Shown piece after piece: positions 35,359 to 43,479 of a stretch of 64,000 nucleotides of DNA. The notes beneath the pieces are model-generated. The model had not been told where the DNA came from. It made no database searches and worked only from the letters and a program-made list of their open reading frames with translations. The stretch lies in the NCBI GenBank assembly GCA_016795365.1, contig JAEUHN010000040.1, positions 124,001-188,000 of the forward strand, given 5' to 3'. Origin of the DNA: Verrucomicrobiaceae bacterium (lineage in GTDB: Bacteria > Verrucomicrobiota > Verrucomicrobiia > Verrucomicrobiales > Verrucomicrobiaceae). Position 1 is the first letter of the stretch, and every line of letters starts with the position of its first letter. The translations under genes and the position numbers were made by a program.

Positions 35359-36630
35359 ATGAAACGCCTCTACCGCAACGGCCAGATTGCCTCCGAAGAC
35401 TCCCCGAAACTCACCGCCGCTGATGTGCTCGTCGAAGACGGCCGCATCCTCGGCGTGGGGCTACGGATTCAAGCCGAGGGTGCCGAGGTCATCGACTGCA
35501 CGGGGCGAATCTTGTTGCCCGCCTTGTTCGACCTCCACGTCCACGCCCGCGAGCCCGGCAGCGAGAACAAGGAAACCATCGCCACCTGCGCCGAGGCCGC
35601 GATCAATGGCGGCATCACCGGCATCGTGATGCAATCCAACACCAGCCCCGCGATCGACACCTCCGGCCTCGTCCGCGCCGTCCTCGATCTGGGACGCAAG
35701 ACCAAGATCGCCGTTCACACCGCCGGTGCGATCACCAAGGGCCGCAAGAGCGAAGAACTCGCCCCCATCGGAGCCATGAAGGCCGCCGGAGCCATCATGA
35801 TCACGGACAACGACGTCCCCGTGCACAACGCCCAGCTTCTCCGCATCGCCATGGAGTATGCGCGGAACTTCGACCTCCCTCTCGCCAGTCATTGCGAGGT
35901 GAAGGAACTCTCCGCCGGTGGTGTCATGCACGAAGGCAGCGTGAGCTATTCCCTTGGCCTCGGCGGCATCCCCGCGTGCAGCGAAGAGATCTGCCTGGAG
36001 CGCGACCTCCGCCTCGCGCAGTTCACGGGTGCCCGTCTGCACATCCAGCACGTCTCGACCAAGATCGGGATCAATGCCATCCGCCGTGCCAAGAAGGACG
36101 GCGTGCGCGTCACCTGCGAGGTCGCCCCGCATCATCTGCTGTTCGATCACACCCACGTCGGCAGCTACGACACGAACTACAAGATGAACCCGCCGCTGCG
36201 CACCCCCGAGGACAACGCCGCTCTGCTTGAGGCCCTCATCGACGGCACCTTCGATGTGATCACCAGCGACCACGCACCGCACACCGAGTTCGAAAAGAAC
36301 AACGACTTCGCCAGCGCCCCCTTCGGCATCACCGGCCTGGAAACCGCGCTGCCCTCCCTCTTCGATCACTTCATCTCGAAAGGCGTCTTCGGCTGGGACC
36401 TCATCGTCAAACGCTACAGCGCCGAGCCCCGCCGCCTGTTCAAGTTCGATCCCGTGCCCATCCAGAAAGGCGGCACCGCCGAGTTCATCGTCTTCAATCC
36501 CGCCGCCACGAGCACCTTCACGCGCGACTTCATGAAGTCGAAGAGCATCAACACGCCCTTCCTCAACAAGACCCTGCAAGGCCTCGTCGAACGCGTCATC
36601 CGCAACGGCGAAGAGATCTTGTCACGCTAG
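35359..36630 (+). CDS. pyrC: Dihydroorotase, class I type
   Basis: The 423-residue amidohydrolase shows ALFDLHVHAREPG with metal ligands His60 and His62, ITDNDVPVHN, SHCEVKELS, LHIQHVSTK, CEVAPHHLL and TSDHAPHTEFEK, ending with a composite-domain tail. The order and length match class I dihydroorotases, which close carbamoyl-aspartate to dihydroorotate in pyrimidine synthesis. The usual aspartate carbamoyltransferase partner is not adjacent. An allantoinase or other cyclic amidohydrolase is possible but less likely given the PPLR block (KMNPPLRTPEDN). Confidence 0.9.
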   Translation: MKRLYRNGQIASEDSPKLTAADVLVEDGRILGVGLRIQAEGAEVIDCTGRILLPALFDLHVHAREPGSENKETIATCAEAAINGGITGIVMQSNTSPAIDTSGLVRAVLDLGRKTKIAVHTAGAITKGRKSEELAPIGAMKAAGAIMITDNDVPVHNAQLLRIAMEYARNFDLPLASHCEVKELSAGGVMHEGSVSYSLGLGGIPACSEEICLERDLRLAQFTGARLHIQHVSTKIGINAIRRAKKDGVRVTCEVAPHHLLFDHTHVGSYDTNYKMNPPLRTPEDNAALLEALIDGTFDVITSDHAPHTEFEKNNDFASAPFGITGLETALPSLFDHFISKGVFGWDLIVKRYSAEPRRLFKFDPVPIQKGGTAEFIVFNPAATSTFTRDFMKSKSINTPFLNKTLQGLVERVIRNGEEILSR

Positions 36631-36633
36631 CGA

Positions 36634-37395
36634 TCACAGCCCCTTCAGCCGAACCCGCACCAGCAGATCGTTCAGCGCCGCCCGCGTCTCCTCCGACGGC
36701 ATCTCGCGCAGTGATGAAGCGTCATGCGCGGCCTGCAGCTCCGCCCGCAGCCGCTCGTATTCGCCTTGGTGAAACGCCATGTCCGCATCGTCGAGCGTGC
36801 CCTGTTCTGGTCCCGCGAGCTTGCGCGCTACCAGCTCGTCGATGAACGGCAGCTTGAACGTCTGATTCAGCGTTACCACGTTCGCCTCGATCTCACCCGT
36901 GCGCATCAGCCAGATGCCCGTGAGCAGCACGCGATACACATACAGCAGCGGCTTCACCCGACGCGGCGACTCCTTGGCGAACAGGTTCCACTGCGTCTCC
37001 ACGAAGCCGAAGTAATGATGCGAGTGGTGCTTCGTGATGCACCCCTTCGCGATCGCCTTCAGCTCCTCATGCTCCGGCGTCGTCTGCACGATCAGCGGCG
37101 AGAACAACTGCTCCAGCACATAGCCATTCTTCTTCAGCAGCAGGTGGAAAAACTTCCGCACATCATGGCTCACAATGTCCATCTCCAGCCCCTCAATGAC
37201 GCGCTCGTCCTGCACCGTCTCATCCACCACATCGAGTCCCACCACCTTCGACAGCGGCAACACATGCACACCACGCAAATCCACATCAGAGTCCGCCGAA
37301 GGAAACCCATACAAATGCGCACCGCTGATCGTGGCGAAGAGCAGTGGGTAAGGCTGTGCGGCGGTGATGCGATGGAGGCGGGGGTCGATGGTCAT
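36634..37395 (-). CDS. RlaP-like nucleotidyltransferase (pol-beta superfamily), copy 1
   Basis: The 253-residue protein has the pol-beta nucleotidyltransferase core GAHLYGFPSADSDVDLRG with the catalytic Asp pair at 37 and 39. The family pattern for RlaP-type enzymes continues with VHVLPLSKVVGL, EMDIVSHDVRKFFHLLLKKN, and GYVLEQLFSPL. RlaP members are often encoded with RNA ligases, but many are solitary and of unknown substrate. ATG 37395 is favoured. It lies 55 bp downstream of an HD hydrolase and shares its strand with a second paralog. It converges with pyrC with three bases between the stops. Confidence 0.82.
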   Translation of the reverse strand: MTIDPRLHRITAAQPYPLLFATISGAHLYGFPSADSDVDLRGVHVLPLSKVVGLDVVDETVQDERVIEGLEMDIVSHDVRKFFHLLLKKNGYVLEQLFSPLIVQTTPEHEELKAIAKGCITKHHSHHYFGFVETQWNLFAKESPRRVKPLLYVYRVLLTGIWLMRTGEIEANVVTLNQTFKLPFIDELVARKLAGPEQGTLDDADMAFHQGEYERLRAELQAAHDASSLREMPSEETRAALNDLLVRVRLKGL

Positions 37396-37450
37396 CGATG
37401 ATGCTGGGGACTTGGTTTTGATACTGGAACCCAACTCGAGATTTCTCGTC

Positions 37451-38080
37451 TCAGGAATGGCCAGACATACGAGCGACCATTCTTGCCAAGTTCGCCCTCG
37501 CTGGCTGCTCGAAGCGCTCGCGCATCTGATCGGTGACGAAGATTTGATCTCGGTTCAAAAACCCCCGCAAGACCTCAGCGCGCTTCTCGCGATAGACCTC
37601 GCTAGGCACCCAGGAATACTCAAAGCGAATCTGTTCCTCGTATTGATCGAAGCGCTCAACGCTCTGCCCGAGGATAGCGAGATCGATATCGATGAGAAGA
37701 CCATCGTCCACCTCCTCGCCTGCATGATGCGTCTTGGTGAGCATGATCAGGCGTCGAACACTCTGAACCACGGAGTCTGACAGGCCCAGGTCACTGAGGG
37801 CTTCAGCAGCCATGCTTGCGCTTCGTTCTTCGTTGTCGCCCGCCTTTGGATCATAGACCGCATCGTGGAACCACAGAGCCATCTCAACAACAGACGGCTG
37901 GGTGCAACGGGAGCTGTCGAGTAGGTCCAGACACTCCTCCAGATGTTGGAGTGTGTGATAAGCGCGCTGTGGTTCAGACCAAGCTGCGAGCAATCGTGTG
38001 TGCCAACCATCCGTGTCCCTGCGAGTCGCTCCGAGCGATTCACAACAGCGATGCCAGCGGACGAAGTCGATGCGCTTCAT
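37451..38080 (-). CDS. HD-domain metal-dependent phosphohydrolase
   Basis: The 209-residue protein has the HD-type ligand set: YHTLQHLEECL (His42, His46), WFHDAVYD (His72, Asp73), then ERSA and LIDIDLAILG with the distal Asp. It resembles small predicted metal-dependent HD hydrolases of the YbgA/YpgQ kind. The substrate is unknown. Its ATG overlaps the upstream nucleotidyltransferase stop by four bases (38077-38080), indicating coupling, so it may act on products or substrates of that enzyme. Confidence 0.85.
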   Translation of the reverse strand: MKRIDFVRWHRCCESLGATRRDTDGWHTRLLAAWSEPQRAYHTLQHLEECLDLLDSSRCTQPSVVEMALWFHDAVYDPKAGDNEERSASMAAEALSDLGLSDSVVQSVRRLIMLTKTHHAGEEVDDGLLIDIDLAILGQSVERFDQYEEQIRFEYSWVPSEVYREKRAEVLRGFLNRDQIFVTDQMRERFEQPARANLARMVARMSGHS

Positions 38081-38997
38081 GGCTTCACGGCATGCCGCCG
38101 CGCTTCAATCAACAACCCATTCGCCGTCTCATAATCCGGTCGCTCCGGCAACTTCGTCTCGGCGAGCGCCTGCTCGAAGTCGCGGTGCAAGGCGAGCCGC
38201 CAGGCATCGACTTGCTCCCACGTGCGTTCGCCGTGTTTCACGGCGAGGAGTTCATCGCGGTGCTGCTCGACGCGCACGGGGACGCGATGCTCACGCAAGG
38301 TGGCGGCGCCGGTGATGAGCAGGCGCAGGAGGTGCATGGCATGCTTCCATTTGACCTGGCCTAGGTTGCGGAGGTCTTGCTCGATCTTCTTGAACTGACT
38401 GAGCGCGTAGCCGTTGAAGGTCTGGAAGATCATCTGCGAGAGGAAGCTCTCACGGACCCGCAACAGCTCGTCAGCGATAGGCGTGGTCTTCTCGACGAGG
38501 GGCGAGTAGAGGCACTCCAGGATGTTCGGGTTCGCGCGCAGCGCCATGACAATGAACTTCTGCAACTCCCAGTAACAAGACTGCGTGGCGTTGTCCTCGA
38601 ACTGCTCGGGCGCGCCGAAGAGCGACCACTGCATCTCGGCTGGAGCGAGATAAATGCCCCGCAAATCGGTGTCGGATGCATCCGTTTCCAATCCATAAGC
38701 GCGCGAGCCAACGATGCAGCGGTAGATGACGTGTGGTTCCAAATCGAAGCCCTCGGCAGCCGGGCCGTCGCCGAGCCGTTCCTTGAACTGCTTGAGCACC
38801 TCGAACTGCTCTTTGATGAGCGATGCCTCGAAGCCATCCGGGAAGCGCACGAGGTAATGCGTCTCATGCCCGCACGGCGTCCGCGTGATGATGCCCACCG
38901 CACCGCGTGGATGCACGCACGCGCCTTGCGAGCCACGGATCTCGAGGCGGCTGACAACTTGGGTTCCGGCGGGGATAATGGGCGGAAGGTCTTGCAC
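38077..38997 (-). CDS. RlaP-like nucleotidyltransferase, copy 2 with N-terminal beta domain
   Basis: The 306-residue protein has an N-terminal barrel-like segment of about 65 residues (GTQVVSRLEIRG, GAVGIITRTPCGHETHYLV, FPDGFEASLI). The nucleotidyltransferase core follows: CIVGSRAYGLETDASDTDLR with Asp109 and Asp111. Later blocks (LQKFIVMALRANPNILECLY, SPLVEKTTP) correspond to those in copy 1. It is the first gene of an apparent three-gene unit ending at 36634. The extra N-domain could bind RNA or a partner. The shared layout with copy 1 shows a paralogous pair. Confidence 0.82.
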   Translation of the reverse strand: MQDLPPIIPAGTQVVSRLEIRGSQGACVHPRGAVGIITRTPCGHETHYLVRFPDGFEASLIKEQFEVLKQFKERLGDGPAAEGFDLEPHVIYRCIVGSRAYGLETDASDTDLRGIYLAPAEMQWSLFGAPEQFEDNATQSCYWELQKFIVMALRANPNILECLYSPLVEKTTPIADELLRVRESFLSQMIFQTFNGYALSQFKKIEQDLRNLGQVKWKHAMHLLRLLITGAATLREHRVPVRVEQHRDELLAVKHGERTWEQVDAWRLALHRDFEQALAETKLPERPDYETANGLLIEARRHAVKP

Positions 38998-39036
38998 AGG
39001 ACGACTAACCGCTGCGAATGGAGCAGGCTCAAGCCC

Positions 39037-41238
39037 TCACTTCGTCCACTGCTTCACAAACTCATACGTGCCCACGCCGTGGATCATGTGCGGGCCGTCG
39101 AAGTGCTCGATGGTGGTGCGGTCGCCGATGAGCAGCTTGTTATACAGGCGGCGAACCTTGGCATACTCGTAGTTCACCCACTCGTCAGTTCCCACGCCGT
39201 CGTTGTGACCACGCTCGACCATGAAGGGGCGCGGCGCGATGAGCGCGGCCATCTCGGCATAGTTGAACGTGCGGCCCATGTTCCACTCCCAGATCTCATA
39301 CTCGTGGGTGTGGATGTAGCTCATCGGCATGTCAGTGCTCACGCACTTGCGGACCCACTCGTTGAAGTCGCCGGAGCAGATGCTGAGGCAGTAATCGGTG
39401 AGGATCGCGGGGATGCGCATGGCGCTCTTGCCACCGTAGCTGAGGCCGTAGAAGGCGATGCGCTTCGAGTCGGTGAACGGCTGTGTTTTGAGCCATTCGA
39501 GGATCCGCTGGTGCTGGCCGATGATGACGCTGAACAAGGTCTTGCCCAGAGGGTTCAACTTCCGCTGCAAGGTGCGGAAGGCGTCCATGCCGCGATACGG
39601 ATTGTGCGGCGCGAAGGTCACAAATCCCTGCTCCGCGAGGCGCAGCGCAAAGGCTTGATAAGGCTTGAATGCCTTTGATTCAGGATCGGCGTTGAAGACA
39701 TCTTCCGGGATGCCTTCGAGTCCATGCTGACACACGACGATGGGTCGCTTCTCGCCGGGCTTGAGATCCTTCGGCAACGCCAGCCAGCCCCACGCGAACA
39801 CATCCTGCCACACATCGAGCGTGACCTCGTAGATCGTTACCTTGTCGGTCTCTTTGACCAGGCGGCTCTTCGCGTTCATCGGCACATTCGGATTGGGAAG
39901 GCGACCGATGGTGCCGTTCCAGAAACGCTCGCGCTCGCTGGCGGTGCGCTTCTCGAAATCGGCGATGCTGCTCAGTGGCAATGGCTTCCAGAAGGTCGCG
40001 TTGCGCTCGGCTTCGGTATCGACGAGCTGGCGCTGGGTGAACTTCTCCAGCTCACGCACCTGACGCTCCTGGCGTGTGGTGTCGATGGCAGCGCGCTGCT
40101 CGTTCTTCTGTGGCATGATAGGATTGATCGCCGTGACGATTTGCTCGGCGACTTCGGGTAGCAGATGACCTACGACTTCTTTCAAGCCGCCGTCTTCGCC
40201 GTAGAGCTTGATCCAGTCGCCAGGGACGATCTGCTGAGCGCGAGCGACTTCTGCCTTCATCTCATCGAGTGATGGCTTCACGATCTTGCCCGGCGCGGCG
40301 ATAGCTCGCTGGCCTTGTGTTGCTGCGGGCGGGCCTTGCACGTTCGGATAGCCGAGATGCTGCACGACGAGATGACGCGGCGCGACGAGCGAGGCGATCT
40401 CGGCATCGCCGAACTCATTGAGCAGGCCAAAGAGGTTGCGATAGATCGGCTCTGACCACAGGGCCTCGCGCGCTGCGAAGTAGCCCCAGACATAGACCGA
40501 GCTGATGCGCGTATCGAGCGCACCTGCATACAGCGCGATCATGCCGCCTTCGCCGAGTCCAGCGACCAGCAGCGGCACCTGGTCTTTCTGCGTGCGGGTC
40601 CAGTCCACCAGTTGAAGCACCTTCTGCACTTCGTAGCCGATGATGTGCCTGCCCAGTTCGAAGGACTGGCGATAGATCCATTCGCGGTGTGGCACGTTGG
40701 TCTTCACGCCAAAGCGATCATTGGTGCTGAACTCGCTGCCACGGCTGACCAGCGCGGGAATGATGATCTCGCAGCCGCTGTAGGCCAGCATCGCATCGTT
40801 CGCCAGCTTCTCGGGATCGGTGTTGCAGTCGGGAAGGTAGATGACGCGCGCGAGCACCTTGCCCTTGGGTTGAATGAGAATGCCTTCGCCAAGCACGCCA
40901 TCGAAGACCGGCCAGCGCACGCGCGAGATGCGAGCCTTGTCCGTCTCGGCGAGCAGAGCTGGTGTGTCGGTGTCGCCCACGAGTTCAAGCGCGGTGATGG
41001 GCAAACGTTTGTCGATGGCTCCGATGATCGTCTTGAGATGCTCGCGATGCGTGGCGGCATCGCCGGGCCACAGGGCTGCGCGTGCAGCCTTCGCCTTCGC
41101 CGTGAGATCGAGCACGAACTTGTCGATGCCTGCGACCATTGTCGCGGAGAAGTCAGCGTTGGGCGCGAGCGGTTGTGTGTTGGGGAGTTGCGCTTGCACG
41201 ACACTGGCAAGGCAAAACAAGGCGAGGAGCGACTTCAT
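39037..41238 (-). CDS. Secreted two-domain alpha/beta hydrolase (esterase-like)
   Basis: The 733-residue protein begins with a signal peptide (MKSLLALFCLASVVQA). It appears to hold two hydrolase folds. In the first, about 60-330, the nucleophile elbow reads GLGEGGM: Gly occupies the Ser position, so this domain is probably inactive. The second, about 430-730, has FYGLSYGGKSA with an intact Ser, FAPHNPYRGMDAF and a late ERGHNDGV/EHFDGPHMIHG that could give Asp and His. The closest general type is acetyl-xylan-esterase/dienelactone-hydrolase-like. It may be a carbohydrate esterase, in keeping with the sulfatase and uronate genes. Confidence 0.75.
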   Translation of the reverse strand: MKSLLALFCLASVVQAQLPNTQPLAPNADFSATMVAGIDKFVLDLTAKAKAARAALWPGDAATHREHLKTIIGAIDKRLPITALELVGDTDTPALLAETDKARISRVRWPVFDGVLGEGILIQPKGKVLARVIYLPDCNTDPEKLANDAMLAYSGCEIIIPALVSRGSEFSTNDRFGVKTNVPHREWIYRQSFELGRHIIGYEVQKVLQLVDWTRTQKDQVPLLVAGLGEGGMIALYAGALDTRISSVYVWGYFAAREALWSEPIYRNLFGLLNEFGDAEIASLVAPRHLVVQHLGYPNVQGPPAATQGQRAIAAPGKIVKPSLDEMKAEVARAQQIVPGDWIKLYGEDGGLKEVVGHLLPEVAEQIVTAINPIMPQKNEQRAAIDTTRQERQVRELEKFTQRQLVDTEAERNATFWKPLPLSSIADFEKRTASERERFWNGTIGRLPNPNVPMNAKSRLVKETDKVTIYEVTLDVWQDVFAWGWLALPKDLKPGEKRPIVVCQHGLEGIPEDVFNADPESKAFKPYQAFALRLAEQGFVTFAPHNPYRGMDAFRTLQRKLNPLGKTLFSVIIGQHQRILEWLKTQPFTDSKRIAFYGLSYGGKSAMRIPAILTDYCLSICSGDFNEWVRKCVSTDMPMSYIHTHEYEIWEWNMGRTFNYAEMAALIAPRPFMVERGHNDGVGTDEWVNYEYAKVRRLYNKLLIGDRTTIEHFDGPHMIHGVGTYEFVKQWTK

Positions 41239-41268
41239 GGTGCTAGCAATACGCTGGCACCATGCGAT

Positions 41269-42705
41269 TCACGCGGGCAGTTCCATCACCGCCTGTGCGC
41301 CGCCTTCAGGACGATTGGTGAGCGTGAGTGTGCCGCCGTGGAGTTCGGCGGTCTCCTTCGCGAAGCACAGGCCGAGGCCACTGCCTTTGCGGCCGGTTTG
41401 CTTGTGCTTGAGCGAGTAGAAGCGCTCGAACAACCGTGGCAGAGCGTAGTCGGGAATGCCGGGGCCTTGATCGGCGATGCTGATCGTGTAACGACCATCG
41501 TGAGTGGTGAGCGTGATCTGCACGACGCCGTTCGCGGGCGAGAAGTCGAGCGCGTTTTCGATGAGGTTCATCATCGCGCGATGCAGCAGCGATTCGTCAC
41601 CGGTGAGTGTGCATGATGCCTCGGGCAGCTCAGTGTGGAAGGTCGCGCCCTTCGCTTCGGCCATGCTGGCGAGTTCACTGAGCGCGTGCTGAATGACGTG
41701 GCGAAGATCGACTTCGCGGCGGGTTTGCAGCGTCTTCTGGCGTTCGACTTCGGCGAGTCGCAGGAGCTGGCGAATAAGGTGCTCGGTGCGCTCGCATTCA
41801 TTGCGCAGAGCATCGGCGAACTTCTTCCGCTGTGCCTCGTCCATGTTGTTCTCCGCGAGCAACTCAGAGGTCGCGCGAATCGCAGCGAGCGGACTCTTCA
41901 GCTCGTGCGTGAGGGTTTGCACGAAGGTGGCAGCGTAGTCACGTCCTTCGAGTTCCTCGCGCATCTCTTCCAGCGCGGCAGCCAGCGTGTTCACGTCGGA
42001 GTTCGCTTTCAGTTCAGGCGCGGGCGGACGTTCACCGCGTTTGATCGCGAGCACATACTCGGTGAGCTGGCGCAGTGGTTGCAGCACCCAGTAGATCACT
42101 AAGCCGATGAACAAGGCGATGCCAGTGCCGATGAGGATGGTGCTGAGCTGGATGTTCGATCGCTTCTGCTGGACGAAGAACCACTGGTCGAGCTTCGGCT
42201 TCCGCACTGACAGCACGCCGATGATGTCCTTGCCATCGTAGATCGGGGCTCCGACGAAGAGCGTGCTGGTGCTGGAGTCGTTCTTCACCGTGCGCGACGA
42301 GCGCGCGCCATACTTGCCTTGCAGCGTGAGGCGCACATCGTTGAACGTGCTCATGTCCATGCCGGTGTGCAGGTCGTTGTCCGAGTCGTAGAGCACAATG
42401 CCCTTGGCGTCGGTGACATACACATGCGCGGAGAGCTTGGTCTTGTGCAGGTCAAAGATGAGCGCGTCGAACTTCTGATCGAGCGCCTTCGGGTAGCCAT
42501 CGCGCAGCATGCTAGCGTCGATCTTGTGGTCTTTGATCCCGGCCTCGACGACACCCGCGAGCACATGCGCCATATCGACCATGACTTCCTCGGTGGCCTG
42601 GAAGGTTTCGTGCTCCGTGTTGCGCATCAGCGTGTCCGTGAGCAGCAGAAATCCGCCCGCCACGATGAGCGTGACGGCGAGGAGTGAGAAGCGCGTGGCC
42701 CTCAT
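41269..42705 (-). CDS. creC: Sensor histidine kinase, CreC-like
   Basis: The 478-residue membrane kinase has TM1 at about 8-24, a periplasmic CreC-type sensor (TFQATEEVMVDMAHVLA, VYVTDAKGIVLYDS, FNDVRLTLQGKYGARS, GAPIYDGKDIIGVLSV), TM2 at about 187-207, a HAMP-like linker, the H-box THELKSPLAAIR (His267) and the ATP-binding ADQGPGIPDYALPRLFERFYS. These blocks match enterobacterial CreC unusually well. CreC responds to carbon or fermentation status in enterics; the signal here is unknown. Its start follows the creB stop by one base, so the two are coupled. The creA and creD genes are absent. Confidence 0.87.
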   Translation of the reverse strand: MRATRFSLLAVTLIVAGGFLLLTDTLMRNTEHETFQATEEVMVDMAHVLAGVVEAGIKDHKIDASMLRDGYPKALDQKFDALIFDLHKTKLSAHVYVTDAKGIVLYDSDNDLHTGMDMSTFNDVRLTLQGKYGARSSRTVKNDSSTSTLFVGAPIYDGKDIIGVLSVRKPKLDQWFFVQQKRSNIQLSTILIGTGIALFIGLVIYWVLQPLRQLTEYVLAIKRGERPPAPELKANSDVNTLAAALEEMREELEGRDYAATFVQTLTHELKSPLAAIRATSELLAENNMDEAQRKKFADALRNECERTEHLIRQLLRLAEVERQKTLQTRREVDLRHVIQHALSELASMAEAKGATFHTELPEASCTLTGDESLLHRAMMNLIENALDFSPANGVVQITLTTHDGRYTISIADQGPGIPDYALPRLFERFYSLKHKQTGRKGSGLGLCFAKETAELHGGTLTLTNRPEGGAQAVMELPA

Positions 42706-42706
42706 C

Positions 42707-43402
42707 TCACGCCTCCTTCAGCGCGTAGCCGAGACCGCGGCGCGTTTCGATCGGGTCAAAGTCGGGCACCGCGTCGCGGATCTTCGCGCGCAGACTTTTG
42801 ATGTGCGCGTCCACCGTGCGATCGGTGACGGAACCCGGATCAGGCCAGGCAAGATCGAGCAGTTCCTCGCGGCTCAGCACGCGACCCGGATGCTTCATGA
42901 AGGTGAGCAGCAGCGTGTATTCGTTGCGCGACAGATCGAGCGCCTTGCCGTGGCAGTGAATGACTTTGCGGCGCTCGTCGTGATGCAGTGGATCACTCGG
43001 CGCGAGCTTCGTGGTCAGTGTTTCTGTCTTCGGCGAAGCAGGTGCGCGGCGCAGGATAGCACGCACGCGGGCGACGAGTTCGCGCGGGCTGAAAGGCTTC
43101 GGCACGTAGTCGTCACCGCCGATTTCAAGACCGAGCACACGATCAATCTCGCCATCGCGCGCGGTGAGAAAAATGACCGGCACCTGCGAGTGCTGACGCA
43201 GCCGCTGGCACACATCGAAGCCGCTGATGTCAGGCAGGCCCACGTCCAGGATCACGCAGTCGAACGACTCCATCGTGAGTGCTGCGAGCGCATCGTTGCC
43301 GGTTTCGTGATGCACTGCATCGAACAGTTCAGTGCGCAGGGCGTAGAGGATGGTTTCGGCGATGGAAGGTTCGTCTTCGACGACGAGGACTCGGCGTTGC
43401 AT
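42707..43402 (-). CDS. creB: Response regulator, CreB-like (OmpR/PhoB family)
   Basis: The 231-residue regulator has a receiver with VVEDEPSIAET, ILDVGLPDISGFDVC (phospho-acceptor Asp53), FLTARDGEIDRVLGLEIGGD and KPFSPRELVARVRAILRR. A winged-helix DNA-binding domain follows (LSRNEYTLLLTFMKHPGRVL, TDRTVDAHIKSLRAKI, RRGLGYALKEA). The receiver corresponds closely to CreB. ATG 43402 (MQRRVLVVEDE) is used; longer frames upstream are antisense to the PSD1 gene region. It regulates unknown targets, and its divergent neighbour PSD1 gene is one candidate. Confidence 0.88.
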   Translation of the reverse strand: MQRRVLVVEDEPSIAETILYALRTELFDAVHHETGNDALAALTMESFDCVILDVGLPDISGFDVCQRLRQHSQVPVIFLTARDGEIDRVLGLEIGGDDYVPKPFSPRELVARVRAILRRAPASPKTETLTTKLAPSDPLHHDERRKVIHCHGKALDLSRNEYTLLLTFMKHPGRVLSREELLDLAWPDPGSVTDRTVDAHIKSLRAKIRDAVPDFDPIETRRGLGYALKEA

Positions 43403-43479
43403 GGCGCGATGGTGAACGGGGCCACCGGCAAAGCCAAGCGGAAAGCACGAGCACGCTCGCATCGTATCGGAAGCCCGCC

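Noticed and set aside
35461-36579. Minus-strand open frame of 372 codons
   Set aside because: It is the mirror frame of the dihydroorotase gene; Gly/Asp/Val-rich composition and no domain.
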